A stretch of 48,051 nucleotides of DNA, from contig CALJVJ010000182.1 of the NCBI GenBank assembly GCA_937974625.1, positions 1-48,051 of the forward strand, in the 5' to 3' direction. Position numbers and translations under genes: made by a program. Position 1 is the first letter of the stretch. Every line of letters starts with the position of its first letter. Positions 26,419 through 35,469 of the stretch are shown in pieces. This DNA is from an uncultured Saprospiraceae bacterium (GTDB lineage: Bacteria > Bacteroidota > Bacteroidia > Chitinophagales > Saprospiraceae). A model generated the notes under the pieces. That model had not been told where the DNA came from. It was given only the letters and a program-made list of their open reading frames with translations, and made no database searches.

Positions 26419-27942
26419 ATGTCTGCTCAACTTAAAGTCTACAACAGTTTAACAAGACAGAAAGAAATTTTTAAACCTATTAACGAAGGTGCTATAGGCA
26501 TGTATGTTTGTGGACCTACCGTTTATAGTGATGTCCATTTAGGTAATTGTCGAACCTTTGTCAGTTTTGATGTAATATATAGATACCTTCTACACTTAGG
26601 ATATAAAGTTCGATATGTTCGAAATATCACAGATGTAGGACATTTGGAAGGGGATGTAGATACAGGAGCAGAGGATAAAATTTCTAAGAAGGCGAAATTA
26701 GAGCAACTCGAACCAATGGAAGTTGTACAAAAGTACATGAATGGCTTCCATGATATGATGGCTGTATTCAATACACTCAAACCAAGTATTGAACCTAGAG
26801 CAACAGGACACATTGTAGAACAAATAGAAATGGTACAAACCATTATTGACAATGGTTTTGCTTACGAAAAAAATGGTTCTGTTTATTTTGACACAGTCAA
26901 ACTAGCAAAAGAAGGGGACTATGGTAAATTATCAGGTCGAATCATTGAAGATTTATTAGTAGAAACTAGAGATTTAAAAAATCAGCAAGAAAAAAGACAT
27001 CCATCAGATTTTGCCATATGGATTAAAGCAGCTCCAGAACATTTGATGCATTGGAACTCTCCTTGGTCAGTCGGATTTCCTGGCTGGCACTTGGAATGTT
27101 CAGCAATGAGCACTAAATATTTAGGTAATAATTTTGATATTCATGGTGGTGGAAATGATTTAAAATTCCCACACCACGAAAACGAGATTGCTCAAAATCA
27201 TGGAGCGTGTAATTGCCAACCAGCCAATTATTGGTTGCACACCAATATGCTGTTAATGAATGGCAAAAAGATGTCAAAAAGTATAGACCCAGAGACCGGC
27301 ATCTCTAACTCTATTGCGCCAGAAGAATTATTCACAGGAGACAATCCTAATATTTCGAAAGGATACAGTCCAATGATTGTAAGATTTTTTATGCTCCAAT
27401 CCCATTATAGCAGTACGCTAGACCTTACAGATGGAGCTTTATCTGCCGCAGAAAAAGCTTATCGTCGATTAATGGAAGGTAATAAAATATTACAGGAATT
27501 AGCACATCCAGGAAAAGAAAGTGCAGGAGATTTGGATAAGGAAGTAAATGAATTAATTGACTTAGCTTATGCTGAGATGAGTGACGATTTTAATGCACCA
27601 AAAGCATTAGCTCGATTATTCGAATTAGTACCAAAAATTAATGGTTTAAAAGCTGGACATTTAGCATTTGACCAAATCACCGCTGACACTATAGAAAAAT
27701 TAAAAGCAACCTTTAATACCTTTATCTTCGACATTTTTGGTTTGCAAGATGATACCGTAGCAGGCGGAGGAGATGGAGAGTACGAAACGTTAGATGGCTT
27801 GATGCAAATGGTTATTAAGATACGTCAGAGTGCTCGTGAAAATAAAGATTGGGGTACCGCTGATACCATTAGAGATACGTTGAAAGCTTTAAAACTTCAG
27901 TTAAAAGATGGTAAAGAAGGGACAGCTTGGTCAAAAGAATAG
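26419..27942 (+). CDS. cysS: Cysteinyl-tRNA synthetase
   Basis: A 507-residue class I aminoacyl-tRNA synthetase. The zinc/cysteine pocket residue C31 lies in [16 protein letters not shown], where HLGN (40-43) is the HIGH motif. [10 protein letters not shown] and [10 protein letters not shown] supply the other zinc ligands. KMSKS is at 284-288. The C-terminal helical domain ends SKE and is about 45 residues longer than the E. coli enzyme (461 as remembered). It charges tRNA-Cys with cysteine in the cytoplasm and is essential. The gene is monocistronic, with its own promoter and a perfect terminator downstream. Confidence 0.97.
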   Translation: MSAQLKVYNSLTRQKEIFKPINEGAIGMYVCGPTVYSDVHLGNCRTFVSFDVIYRYLLHLGYKVRYVRNITDVGHLEGDVDTGAEDKISKKAKLEQLEPMEVVQKYMNGFHDMMAVFNTLKPSIEPRATGHIVEQIEMVQTIIDNGFAYEKNGSVYFDTVKLAKEGDYGKLSGRIIEDLLVETRDLKNQQEKRHPSDFAIWIKAAPEHLMHWNSPWSVGFPGWHLECSAMSTKYLGNNFDIHGGGNDLKFPHHENEIAQNHGACNCQPANYWLHTNMLLMNGKKMSKSIDPETGISNSIAPEELFTGDNPNISKGYSPMIVRFFMLQSHYSSTLDLTDGALSAAEKAYRRLMEGNKILQELAHPGKESAGDLDKEVNELIDLAYAEMSDDFNAPKALARLFELVPKINGLKAGHLAFDQITADTIEKLKATFNTFIFDIFGLQDDTVAGGGDGEYETLDGLMQMVIKIRQSARENKDWGTADTIRDTLKALKLQLKDGKEGTAWSKE

Positions 27943-27962
27943 TTACCTTATATCCATAAACT

Positions 27963-28001
27963 AAAAAAGGGTTTTAGTCAATTGACTAAAACCCTTTTTT
28001 T
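27963..28001. terminator. Bidirectional terminator between cysS and the YceI gene
   Basis: A perfect stem AAAAAAGGGTTTTAGTCA / TGACTAAAACCCTTTTTT with the central AATT serves both convergent genes, with T-runs on each strand. Confidence 0.9.
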
Positions 28002-28071
28002 ATAGGTCATTGAATTTTTGAAGTTTTCAATGATTGATTTAATGCAGATTAACAATCCGCCGCGTTACTAA

Positions 28072-28764
28072 TTACTGTAATGGTGCGCTAGAAGTAGCTT
28101 CTAGGTTTAACACTAAAGCAATATCATTGCTAATAACTTTATCTTTAGCTAAACCAACAATAGAACCTGAACCATATTCAATACCCCATTGAGTTCTATC
28201 AATCACAAATGATGGACTAACTGCAGTTAATTTATTATCAACAACTGCTACATTAGCAGGAAATGTAATACTCTTAGAAACACCTTTTAAGGTTAAGTTT
28301 CCAGTAATGTTATGTGTTGCATCTTCTACTCCAGTGGCAGGAGTAGCACTTGTAATAACAAAAGTCGACGTTGGAAATTTATCAACGTCAAAAAAGTCAG
28401 CATTTTTTAAATGCCCCTCTAACTTTTCCTTTCCGTCTCCAGCTTTCATGTCTGTATTCTCAATTGACTTCATATCAATAGTAAATTGACCACTAATAAT
28501 ATTAGCCCCTTTAGCACGAATATCTCCTAGAGCTATGCTAATGGTACCAGAGTGAGAACTTCCACCAATTACCTTAGAACCTGTCCAATTTAAGGTTCCT
28601 TTGTTTAAATTATAATTAGCAAGTACACCACTTGCAGCAGGTGCTGCAGTCGTATTTTCAGGAGTTTTCGCCTCAGTAGCTTCTACTTTTTTACCTTCTG
28701 GGCTGCTACATGCAACAACCAATAACAAAAAGAAAAATGATACTAAATTAATAGTAGCTTTCAT
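28072..28764 (-). CDS. YceI-family lipoprotein
   Basis: A 230-residue lipoprotein. The signal peptide ends in the lipobox VVAC with C19 as the lipidated residue, followed by a linker rich in Ala, Thr and Glu (20-48). The YceI lipocalin-like domain runs from YNLNKGTLNWTGSKVIGG to the end, with SHSGTISIALGDIRAKGANI and HLKNADFFDVDKFPTSTFVI, then LTLKGVSKSITFP. YceI proteins bind long isoprenoid or fatty-acid lipids in a hydrophobic tunnel. Because the cysteine is followed by SS, outer-membrane sorting is likely. The leader contains a T-run hairpin (28858-28893), which may act as an attenuator if the -7 box at 28918-28926 is used. Confidence 0.92.
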   Translation of the reverse strand: MKATINLVSFFFLLLVVACSSPEGKKVEATEAKTPENTTAAPAASGVLANYNLNKGTLNWTGSKVIGGSSHSGTISIALGDIRAKGANIISGQFTIDMKSIENTDMKAGDGKEKLEGHLKNADFFDVDKFPTSTFVITSATPATGVEDATHNITGNLTLKGVSKSITFPANVAVVDNKLTAVSPSFVIDRTQWGIEYGSGSIVGLAKDKVISNDIALVLNLEATSSAPLQ

Positions 28765-28857
28765 TGTTTGACAATTTAATGATGAAATAAAATAGTTCTT
28801 TAATAATTTCTTTTGATAAAACGAATTAGACTATGGGTCAGTTCGATTTAAATATTT

Positions 28858-28893
28858 AAAAAATAGGAATCAAAACAAATTTTCCTATTTTTT
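28858..28893 (-). terminator. Intrinsic terminator-like hairpin between the MerR and YceI genes
   Basis: AAAAAATAGGAA (28858-28869) and TTCCTATTTTTT (28882-28893) pair over 12 bases. On the minus strand the right-hand end is a T6 run, so it can end the MerR transcript. An exact TAnnTTTGC box (TACTTTTGC) sits at 28926-28918, upstream of the hairpin on the minus strand. A YceI transcript from there would carry the hairpin in its leader. Confidence 0.65.
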
Positions 28894-29002
28894 TCAAAGA
28901 ACCCTAAAGTATTATTTGCAAAAGTAATGAGTTTAACTATCAGGTAAGGAGAAAAAGGATAGCATTTAGTAAAGATTGATAAAAAAGAGGTGGAGAATTT
29001 TG

Positions 29003-29893
29003 TTATTTCCTATTTAATTCATCTAGAAAAGAAATGGTCTCTCCTAAATCAGCCAAAACGCTGTAATTTTTATCAGACTGTACATTCTGACTAACAACTT
29101 GATAGCCCGATAATAAAATTTGCGTATCGGGAAAAGTAATAGCTAAGCTATCAACGTAGTCTTTTACCAAGGGCTTCGTGAATGTTTCAGAGATAATAGT
29201 ATAAATAAATTCAGGGCGATGTATCTGGTAAGCATCTTTTAAATCCGTCAAGGAAATATAATTACCGATATATACAACTTTAAATTTTCTTGATTTGAGT
29301 AAATAGTGCATGAACAGTAAACTCAATTCTTGGCTTTCCCCTTCAGGCAAATAAATTAAGAACTTAGGAATATCCTTTCCCTGAGCAATTGGCTCATTAT
29401 TAATAGCCGAAATTATTTTTTGCCGAATGAGGTAGCTCATGAAGTTCTCCTGTACCGGATTAATCGAGCCAGTGAGCCATAGCAATCCAAGTTTATCCAA
29501 GAAAGGATAAATGACCTCAATCATCGTTCGTTCAAAACCTAATTGTTGAATATTAGTCGAAATAATACGGTCGAATTTATATTCATCCATTTCAATCATG
29601 GACAAGGTAAGCGCATCTAGCTGAACATCATTTTCAAAATTAATCTCAGAAATAGCGGCTACTTTTTCTAGAATCTCCTCATCTTCCATCTTGGCAATCT
29701 TAGATATTTTGATGCCATTTTTATTTAACAGTGCTATATTCAGTAATAATTTTAGATTGTCATCTGTGTAGTAACGAATATTGGTTTGCGTACGCCCAGG
29801 TTCAATAATCTTATAGCGCTGCTCCCAAATACGAATCGTATGAGCCTTAATGCCTGAGAGCTTCTCTAAATCCTTGATGGAATAAACAGCCAC
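29003..29893 (-). CDS. MerR-family regulator with degenerate B12-binding domain
   Basis: A 296-residue protein starting at GTG (29893), with no in-frame ATG nearby. Residues 1-70 form the MerR winged helix (YSIKDLEKLSGIKAHTIRIW-EQRY). Residues 80-160 match the helical B12-binding-2 domain with WLTGSINPVQENF (139-151), which has Asn where the usual E-H has His. The Rossmann domain (175-295) has PEGESQELS (183-191). The cobalt-ligand motif E-x-H-x-x-G becomes E186-S-Q188-E-L-S191, so the His is lost. The architecture is that of CarH/LitR light or B12 sensors that repress carotenoid or stress genes. This member probably binds no cobalamin in the usual way. A perfect palindrome lies just downstream of its own candidate promoter. 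Confidence 0.9.
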   Translation of the reverse strand: MAVYSIKDLEKLSGIKAHTIRIWEQRYKIIEPGRTQTNIRYYTDDNLKLLLNIALLNKNGIKISKIAKMEDEEILEKVAAISEINFENDVQLDALTLSMIEMDEYKFDRIISTNIQQLGFERTMIEVIYPFLDKLGLLWLTGSINPVQENFMSYLIRQKIISAINNEPIAQGKDIPKFLIYLPEGESQELSLLFMHYLLKSRKFKVVYIGNYISLTDLKDAYQIHRPEFIYTIISETFTKPLVKDYVDSLAITFPDTQILLSGYQVVSQNVQSDKNYSVLADLGETISFLDELNRK

Positions 29894-29962
29894 TTTGTTA
29901 CCGTTGAATAGATTAAGTTAAATGATTTACGTATAATTGGAGTTTAAACATACATTTTTAAA

Positions 29963-29978
29963 AATTGTTTAAACAATT
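29963..29978. promoter_or_regulatory. Palindromic operator candidate upstream of the MerR gene
   Basis: AATTGTTTAAACAATT is a perfect 16-bp palindrome. GTTTAAAC recurs at 29942-29949 and TTAAACAA near 29990. The array lies between the candidate -7 box TAACTTTG (minus, 30001-29994) and the GTG at 29893. Binding there would block transcription, which is consistent with autoregulation. Confidence 0.5.
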
Positions 29979-29993
29979 ATCACAAAGATTAAA

Positions 29994-30001
29994 CAAAGTT
30001 A
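29994..30001 (-). promoter_or_regulatory. -7 box of the MerR gene promoter
   Basis: TAACTTTG on the minus strand is an exact TAnnTTTG match. A TTTTC about 20 bases upstream could serve as a weak -33 element. Confidence 0.45.
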
Positions 30002-30076
30002 TTCAACAAGGTTGTCAGAAAGAAAATTTATGTACTAAAAAAGTTTATTATTGACAATAAAAGGAGCTTATAGCCT

Positions 30077-31402
30077 CTATTTGTATTGTTTTCCGTGTTT
30101 TATAATCATATCCACATCTTGTAATAAGCTAATATGCCGCAAGACATCTCCCTTTACAGCAATTATGTCTGCATATTTCCCTTCACTTATTGTCCCTACT
30201 TCCTTATCGACCCCCATATATACAGCTGGCCAATAGGTAGCAGACTTAATCGCTAAAATTGGGTCATAGCCTAATTCATTTACCCAAACATCTAATTCGT
30301 TCCAAGTGGATTGACTATGAAACTTCATAGGAATTCCACTATCCGTTCCAATCATTAGCACAACTCCAGCATCCACTAGTTGCTCAAATTTTCTTTTCAA
30401 CGTTGGTTTTCTATAAGGCGTAATTTGAAAATAGCCCAGTCTGCCTGGATACCGAATAGATTGCTTAATATCTTGAATAATAGAATCTGGTAAACCTAAA
30501 TGCCAAGAATCATTATCCAAAATTTCAGGATTATCTCGTGTATACTCATAATTCCATAAGCCTTCAATCGTTGGGGTCCAGAATAGTTTTTTTCCAGACG
30601 CCGTTCGTTCTTTTATCATCTTTATTACATCCGCAGGATATTCTGGTGCCGTAGCATGTCCTGTATGCTCAAAGTTATCTATACCCGCAATCAAACCTCT
30701 TCTAATTTCTTCTGGTCGATGTGAATGCGCTACAACCGTCAAATTATTTTTATGTGCCTCCTCAACGACTGCATGTACCTCGGCCATTGTCATCTGGTCT
30801 TGGTCAACTAATTTAATACAGTCTACACCAGCATCCGCCAATTTTTTAACTTTTGCCCGAGCATCCGCAATTCCACTAATCCCCCATCTAAATTGCTCCG
30901 TTCCAGGATAAGGTTCATGTTGAATAAAAGGGCCAGACATATACATCGTAGGTCCTTCTAATTCTCCATTATTAATAGCGTCCCTAACATAAATACTTTC
31001 TGCTAGTGGAGCCCCTAAATCTCGCGCGCTAGTCACACCTGCCATCAATAACTGTTTGGCAGAAGAAGGCATGATTACATCTTTAAATAAGGGAGGATAT
31101 TTTTTATCCCAATAGGCATAATTACTATGTCCATTAATCATCAAATGTACATGCATATCCCAAAGTCCCGGCATGACACTCATCCCTTCTGTAGAAATAA
31201 TCTCGGCGTTAGTAGGAATATCAAAATTACCAACCTGTCCTATAGCTTTAATTTTTTCTCCTTCAATAATAATGATACTATTTTTAATCGGCGTACCACC
31301 AAAACCGTCAATCAGTGTACCACCAACTAAAGCTTTAATGTTATCTTGACTAAAAAGTGCAATAGAAATTAGACAAAATAAAAGGGATAGAATATTTTTC
31401 AT
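30077..31402 (-). CDS. Secreted amidohydrolase (imidazolonepropionase/prolidase-like)
   Basis: A 441-residue metal-dependent hydrolase. The start chosen is the ATG at 31402, since a longer frame to 31483 would precede the signal peptide MKNILSLLFCLISIALFSQ. The amidohydrolase barrel carries the H-x-H motif DMHVHL (H84, H86) after MPGLW. The segment GVDCIKLVDQ has a Lys that may be carboxylated. VVAHSHRPEEI and GIDNFEHTGHA provide the next metal His residues, and MIGTDSGIP the catalytic Asp. The composite domain ends with SEGKYADIIAVKGDVL. It probably cleaves a cyclic amide or dipeptide in the periplasm. Substrate unknown. It is divergent from the YhhN gene. Confidence 0.9.
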   Translation of the reverse strand: MKNILSLLFCLISIALFSQDNIKALVGGTLIDGFGGTPIKNSIIIIEGEKIKAIGQVGNFDIPTNAEIISTEGMSVMPGLWDMHVHLMINGHSNYAYWDKKYPPLFKDVIMPSSAKQLLMAGVTSARDLGAPLAESIYVRDAINNGELEGPTMYMSGPFIQHEPYPGTEQFRWGISGIADARAKVKKLADAGVDCIKLVDQDQMTMAEVHAVVEEAHKNNLTVVAHSHRPEEIRRGLIAGIDNFEHTGHATAPEYPADVIKMIKERTASGKKLFWTPTIEGLWNYEYTRDNPEILDNDSWHLGLPDSIIQDIKQSIRYPGRLGYFQITPYRKPTLKRKFEQLVDAGVVLMIGTDSGIPMKFHSQSTWNELDVWVNELGYDPILAIKSATYWPAVYMGVDKEVGTISEGKYADIIAVKGDVLRHISLLQDVDMIIKHGKQYK

Positions 31403-31495
31403 CTTTATAATTTTTCGTTTTAAAGAAACCAAGGAATTAATTTTAAGTACTTTCACTTCAAGATTCATGCATAAAATAATCAAAACAAACGAATC

Positions 31496-32200
31496 ATGTT
31501 TTCCAAAAAAAATATTTGGCTAAGTCTATTTTGTATAAATGTACTCTTAAATCTTTATGCGGAAGCAACACAAAACATTTCGCTAATATATATAACTAAG
31601 CCTTTATTAATGATTTTTCTAGGATTTCATTTCTATTTTAATAAGGCTACAGACAGTAATTATGGCAAATTAATTTTAATCGGCCTATTCTTTTCATTCT
31701 TAGGAGACACTTTCCTGATGTTTAGGGAAACAGGAGCGCGCAGCCAACAATACTTTCTATTGGGTCTAGGCAGTTTTCTAGTTACTCAAAGTCTATATTT
31801 TATAGCCTTTTGGAAATATGCCAATGGGAAAGGGTACATTAGAAAACATCCTTGGGTAGCAATTATATTTCTAGCATTCTTAATTAGCAATTCTCTTTTT
31901 TTGTTACCAGACTTACCGTCTGCATTTAAAATTCCTGTACTCGTTTATAGCACAATTATTACTTTAATGGTATTGAGTTGTACCAATCTATACCGAGAAA
32001 TTCCAAATGCTGTTTTCGCTTATTTAGTCATAGGTGTATTATTATTTATGTGTTCAGATACTTTAATTGGATTAAACCAGTTTAAAAAAGAGGATATACA
32101 AATTCCTTATTCTAGGATAGCAATTATGTTCACTTACATACTGGCTCAATTTCTGATAATAAAGGGAAGTATAGTGCTATTAGAAATGAAAAAAAGTTGA
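31496..32200 (+). CDS. YhhN-family membrane protein (lysoplasmalogenase-like)
   Basis: A 234-residue protein with about eight transmembrane helices. The conserved features of the YhhN/TMEM86 family are visible: YITKPLLMIFLGFHFYF (K-P-L-x-M), GLFFSFLGDTFLMF (F-S-x-x-G-D-x-F-L), QYFLLGLGSFLVTQSLYFIA, and LLFMCSDTLIGLNQF followed by MFTYILAQFLIIKGS. The conserved Asp residues in G-D and S-D are in the membrane. Animal TMEM86B cleaves the vinyl-ether bond of lysoplasmalogens. The bacterial substrates are uncertain. The gene is divergent from the amidohydrolase with a 93-base shared promoter region. Confidence 0.88.
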   Translation: MFSKKNIWLSLFCINVLLNLYAEATQNISLIYITKPLLMIFLGFHFYFNKATDSNYGKLILIGLFFSFLGDTFLMFRETGARSQQYFLLGLGSFLVTQSLYFIAFWKYANGKGYIRKHPWVAIIFLAFLISNSLFLLPDLPSAFKIPVLVYSTIITLMVLSCTNLYREIPNAVFAYLVIGVLLFMCSDTLIGLNQFKKEDIQIPYSRIAIMFTYILAQFLIIKGSIVLLEMKKS

Positions 32201-32313
32201 TTTAAAAATGTCTAAAAATAGACAGTTAATATATGAACTCAAAATGCTCTAAGGAGTTAAGTCAATAGAGCTTGCTTAACAAGCACGATTTTTTTCACAA
32301 AAAAACATCAAAA

Positions 32314-32862
32314 ATGAAGCCCATTTATTTTACTCAATTTTTGTTTACAGCTATATTATTTTTAGGTTTATCATTTTCTGCACAAGCACAAACTGGAAAA
32401 CCTAAAAGTCCGCCAGTAACCGCATCTCATACAGTAGCTGATTTAACAATTGATATAAATTACAATGCACCTTCTGTAAGAGGTAGAAAAGTATGGGGCA
32501 CCTTAGTACCAAACGGAAAAGTATGGCGAACAGGGGCCAATAGTGCAACGACTTTTTCTGTCAATAAAGACGTCCTAATAAATGGCGAAGCATTAGCTGC
32601 TGGTAAGTATGCATTATTTACAATTCCTGGAGATGGAGAATGGACGATTATTTTTAACAAAGAAGCAAATCAATGGGGAGCCTATAGTTATGATTCCGGA
32701 GAGGACGCTTTAAGAATTACTACTAAGACAGGTCAGGCACCAGAATTTACAGAACAAATGACGTTTAAAGTAGGAGACAACGATGAAAATATCGGAGTAG
32801 TAAGTTTCCTTTGGGAAAATTTACAAACAAGCTTCAGCGTTAGCACTGCTAACCAGAAATAA
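32314..32862 (+). CDS. Secreted DUF2911 protein
   Basis: A 182-residue protein. The ATG at 32314 starts a signal peptide MKPIYFTQFLFTAILFLGLS-FSAQAQ. An upstream TTG at 32272 is rejected. The DUF2911 domain follows: HTVADLTIDINYNAPSVRGR-KVWG, LVPNGKVWRTGANSATTFSV, GEALAAGKYALFTIPGDGEW and FNKEANQWGAYSYDSGEDAL, then GVVSFLWENLQTSF. The family is a periplasmic beta-sandwich of unknown function, usually present in several copies in Bacteroidota. A terminator follows at 32887-32921. It could share a promoter with the YhhN gene, whose stop lies 114 bases upstream. Confidence 0.9.
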   Translation: MKPIYFTQFLFTAILFLGLSFSAQAQTGKPKSPPVTASHTVADLTIDINYNAPSVRGRKVWGTLVPNGKVWRTGANSATTFSVNKDVLINGEALAAGKYALFTIPGDGEWTIIFNKEANQWGAYSYDSGEDALRITTKTGQAPEFTEQMTFKVGDNDENIGVVSFLWENLQTSFSVSTANQK

Positions 32863-32886
32863 AATTAATAACAAACTCAAAAAGAT

Positions 32887-32921
32887 AAAACGCTTTAGTT
32901 GGTCAACAGCTAAAGCGTTTT
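32887..32921 (+). terminator. Terminator after the DUF2911 gene
   Basis: AAAACGCTTTAG (32887-32898) pairs with CTAAAGCGTTTT (32910-32921), followed by CTTTGTTTG. Confidence 0.8.
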
Positions 32922-33089
32922 CTTTGTTTGCGTGACTACCTTTTAGAAGGTAATTTCACAAAATTATCAGCAAGGTTCTATTAGACATGGATTGTAATTG
33001 TTAAATTTTGTATTTTGCTTGAATTCCAATTCCTCTCCCAGATATTTAGAGTACCTTGTAGATTAAACAAATTATATAACTAAGCACAG

Positions 33090-34733
33090 ATGAATTATTA
33101 TTTTAAAATAATTGCCATTTTATTTTCTCCGTTGATGTTAATCGGACAAAACACATCAACCCCTTCCTCATCTAATATTTTAATTCGATTTCAGGATAAA
33201 ATAGATGGCTATAATTTTGTAGATAATTATCAAACAAATAGTAGAAATCCACTTAGTTTTTCAATCCAAAGACAAGTTTCTAAATTACTCAATATTTACA
33301 GTATTGAGTATAGTGGTCAACAAACAGAAGGAGACTTAATTATCAATAGTTTACAAAAGGATAGAAACGTAATAGAAATAGGCTATGATGCTCCATTAAC
33401 CTACCGAAATACAACTCCAAACGATGAACTCTTTCAAGACCAATGGAATCTAGAAAGAATCGAAGTGCAAAAAGTGTGGAACGAGACTACAGGAGGAATG
33501 ACAGCGAATGGAGACCAAATTGTTATTGCCGTATTAGAAAAAGGAATTGAATTAGACCATCCTGATTTGTTAGGAAATATATGGCGAAACGAAGCAGAAA
33601 TCCCAAATAACGGTAAAGATGATGATAGAAATGGCTATACGGATGATTATTTCGGTCTAAATCTAGATGACTTAACAGATAACCATCCCGTACTTAGTCA
33701 TGGTACACAAGTTAGTGGAATCATAGGAGCAAAGACAGACAATGATATTGGCATGGCAGGAATTAATTGGGACGCAAAAATTCTATTTTTATCTGGTGTA
33801 GACCTATCAAGTGAAGTAATTGAAGCTTACGAATATTTATACAATCTTCGGAAAAAATACAATGATACCAATGGGCAAGAAGGCGCATTTATAGTAGCCA
33901 ATAATAATTCCTTTGGTTGGGATAATACTCGACCAGAAGAATTAAGAATGGGTCTTGAATTATGTCAAATGTATGATATAATGGGAGAAGTAGGTATTTT
34001 ATCTGTAGGGGCAGGGCCTAATAATGACGTCGATGTAGAAATCGTAGGAGACACGCCAACCAATTGTACCAGCGACTTTTTTATTGGTGTTACTTCAACC
34101 GACGAATCAGACCAAAAAAGTAGAGATGGTGGATTTGGAGGTCTTTCTATAGACATAGGAGCACCCGGAGAAAATATTCAAGCAACCAACACAGGAAGTG
34201 CGTTTGGTCAATTTTCTGGAACTTCCTTTGCCACTCCACATGTAACCGGAGCTTTAGGATTAATGTATGCCATTCCTTGTGGACAACTAGCCAATGATGC
34301 TAAAAACAATCCAAAACAAACGGCTTCCTTTATAAAAAATATATTATTAGCAGGAACAGACCCAATCCAAGGGTTACAAGATAGAACAGTTTCAGGTGGA
34401 CGTTTAAATGTATTCACTGCGATGACCAATTTACAAATCTATTGTGGAACTACTGAAGGAGAGCAATTAGCTATCACCAATCTATATCCAAACCCCGCCT
34501 TTGGAACAATCACGATAGAATTTGAAACGCCTGATTTCGAAGATTATCAATTAAACATATCCAATAGTCTAGGACAAATGATATTTGAAAAAACAATCAG
34601 TCCTCCTCGTTTTTCCAATCCAGTCATCACAGAGGATGTAAGTTGGCTATCTCCAGGTATTTACAATCTTTCTTTATCTAGAGGGAGTGAATTTATTAGT
34701 CGAAGGCTAGTAGTACATCGATTTGGTCGATAA
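33090..34733 (+). CDS. Subtilisin-like (S8) protein with type IX sorting domain and altered catalytic Asp
   Basis: A 547-residue secreted protein. The signal peptide runs to about residue 19 (ending LMLIGQ). An N-terminal prodomain-like part is followed by a subtilase domain (about 115-450). The His motif HGTQVSGIIGA (H204) and the Ser motif GTSFATPHVTGAL (S379) are intact, and GAGPNND is a plausible oxyanion Asn site. The Asp motif, normally D-T-G, reads VLEKGIELDHPDL, with E150 in place of the Asp. The C-terminus carries a Por-type sorting domain (LYPNPAFGTITIEF, ISNSLGQMIFEKTI and SPGIYNLSLS). It is likely secreted to the surface by the T9SS. Proteolytic activity is uncertain. It is a single gene with no clear partner. 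Confidence 0.88.
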   Translation: MNYYFKIIAILFSPLMLIGQNTSTPSSSNILIRFQDKIDGYNFVDNYQTNSRNPLSFSIQRQVSKLLNIYSIEYSGQQTEGDLIINSLQKDRNVIEIGYDAPLTYRNTTPNDELFQDQWNLERIEVQKVWNETTGGMTANGDQIVIAVLEKGIELDHPDLLGNIWRNEAEIPNNGKDDDRNGYTDDYFGLNLDDLTDNHPVLSHGTQVSGIIGAKTDNDIGMAGINWDAKILFLSGVDLSSEVIEAYEYLYNLRKKYNDTNGQEGAFIVANNNSFGWDNTRPEELRMGLELCQMYDIMGEVGILSVGAGPNNDVDVEIVGDTPTNCTSDFFIGVTSTDESDQKSRDGGFGGLSIDIGAPGENIQATNTGSAFGQFSGTSFATPHVTGALGLMYAIPCGQLANDAKNNPKQTASFIKNILLAGTDPIQGLQDRTVSGGRLNVFTAMTNLQIYCGTTEGEQLAITNLYPNPAFGTITIEFETPDFEDYQLNISNSLGQMIFEKTISPPRFSNPVITEDVSWLSPGIYNLSLSRGSEFISRRLVVHRFGR

Positions 34734-34821
34734 TTTTCTGCATTTTATATTTCAAAAATTTAAAGTATCCAAAGGAATTAACTATTTTGTTGCCACTATC
34801 TAACAACAAACCACTAGAATA

Positions 34822-35379
34822 ATGGCAAAGAAAAAGAAAATCCTTATTGTTACTGGCGATGCTGGTGAAGGCTACGAATGTCTATATGCAAAACATCGTT
34901 TTGAAGAAGCTGGCTGGGAAGCAGTCATAGCTGCACCTAGTGTTAAAAGACTAAATCTAGTCATCCATGATTTCGAACCAGGTTGGGATACCTATATCGA
35001 AAAACCAGGTTATATCGTAGAGTCAAATATTGCTATTAGCAAGGCAAAAGAAAAGGATTATGAAGCTATTTTATTGTTAGGAGGTAGAGCACCAGAGTTT
35101 CTAAGGAATGACCCTAAACTGATAAAGTTAGTCCAAGCATTTGATAAAAAGAAAAAATACATTTTTGCTATTTGCCATGGCATTCAAATTTTAGTAACGG
35201 CAGGTTTAGTAAAAGATAAAAACATTACTTGCTACGAGCATGTAAAATTTGAAGTAGAAGCTTGTGGAGGTACTTTTATTGGAAAAGACGAAGCCGTTAA
35301 GCATGGACGAATTGTCACAGGGCAAACATGGCAATCCCATCCAGAATTTTACCGCCTAGTTTTTAAATGTTTGAAATAA
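34822..35379 (+). CDS. DJ-1/PfpI family protein
   Basis: A 185-residue class I glutamine-amidotransferase-like protein. The start reads KKILIVTGDAGEGYECLYAK, where the Glu of GEGYE matches the position next to the active Cys in DJ-1. YEAILLLGGRAPEFLRND contains the G-G-x-x-x-x-x-x-L-R substrate-loop motif. The nucleophile elbow is FAICHGIQILVTAGL, giving Cys in A-x-C-H-G. C-terminal GRIVTGQTWQSHPEFYR is like the YhbO/PfpI chaperone-protease subgroup. Reactions assigned to this family include deglycation and glyoxalase activity. Which applies here is open. It starts a plus-strand run with the DUF1572 gene 96 bases downstream. Confidence 0.9.
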   Translation: MAKKKKILIVTGDAGEGYECLYAKHRFEEAGWEAVIAAPSVKRLNLVIHDFEPGWDTYIEKPGYIVESNIAISKAKEKDYEAILLLGGRAPEFLRNDPKLIKLVQAFDKKKKYIFAICHGIQILVTAGLVKDKNITCYEHVKFEVEACGGTFIGKDEAVKHGRIVTGQTWQSHPEFYRLVFKCLK

Positions 35380-35398
35380 ATCAGGTTTTAGGGTAATA

Positions 35399-35469
35399 AG
35401 ATTACGAGGTTGATGAGGCTTATGAGGTAGACCTTATAAGTCCTTTCAACCTCATCAACCTTCCAATCT
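35399..35469 (+). repeat. Two-tier hairpin before the DUF1572 gene
   Basis: AGATTACGAGGTTGATGAGG (35399-35418) and its near complement at 35450-35469 form 20-base arms with three mismatches. An inner stem CTTATGAGGT / ACCTTATAAG (35419-35440) fills the loop. It occupies most of the 96-base spacer and ends six bases before the ATG at 35476, so it could mask ribosome entry. Confidence 0.6.

Noticed and set aside
31403-31483. Longer start for the amidohydrolase
   Set aside because: It would place 27 residues before an evident signal peptide.
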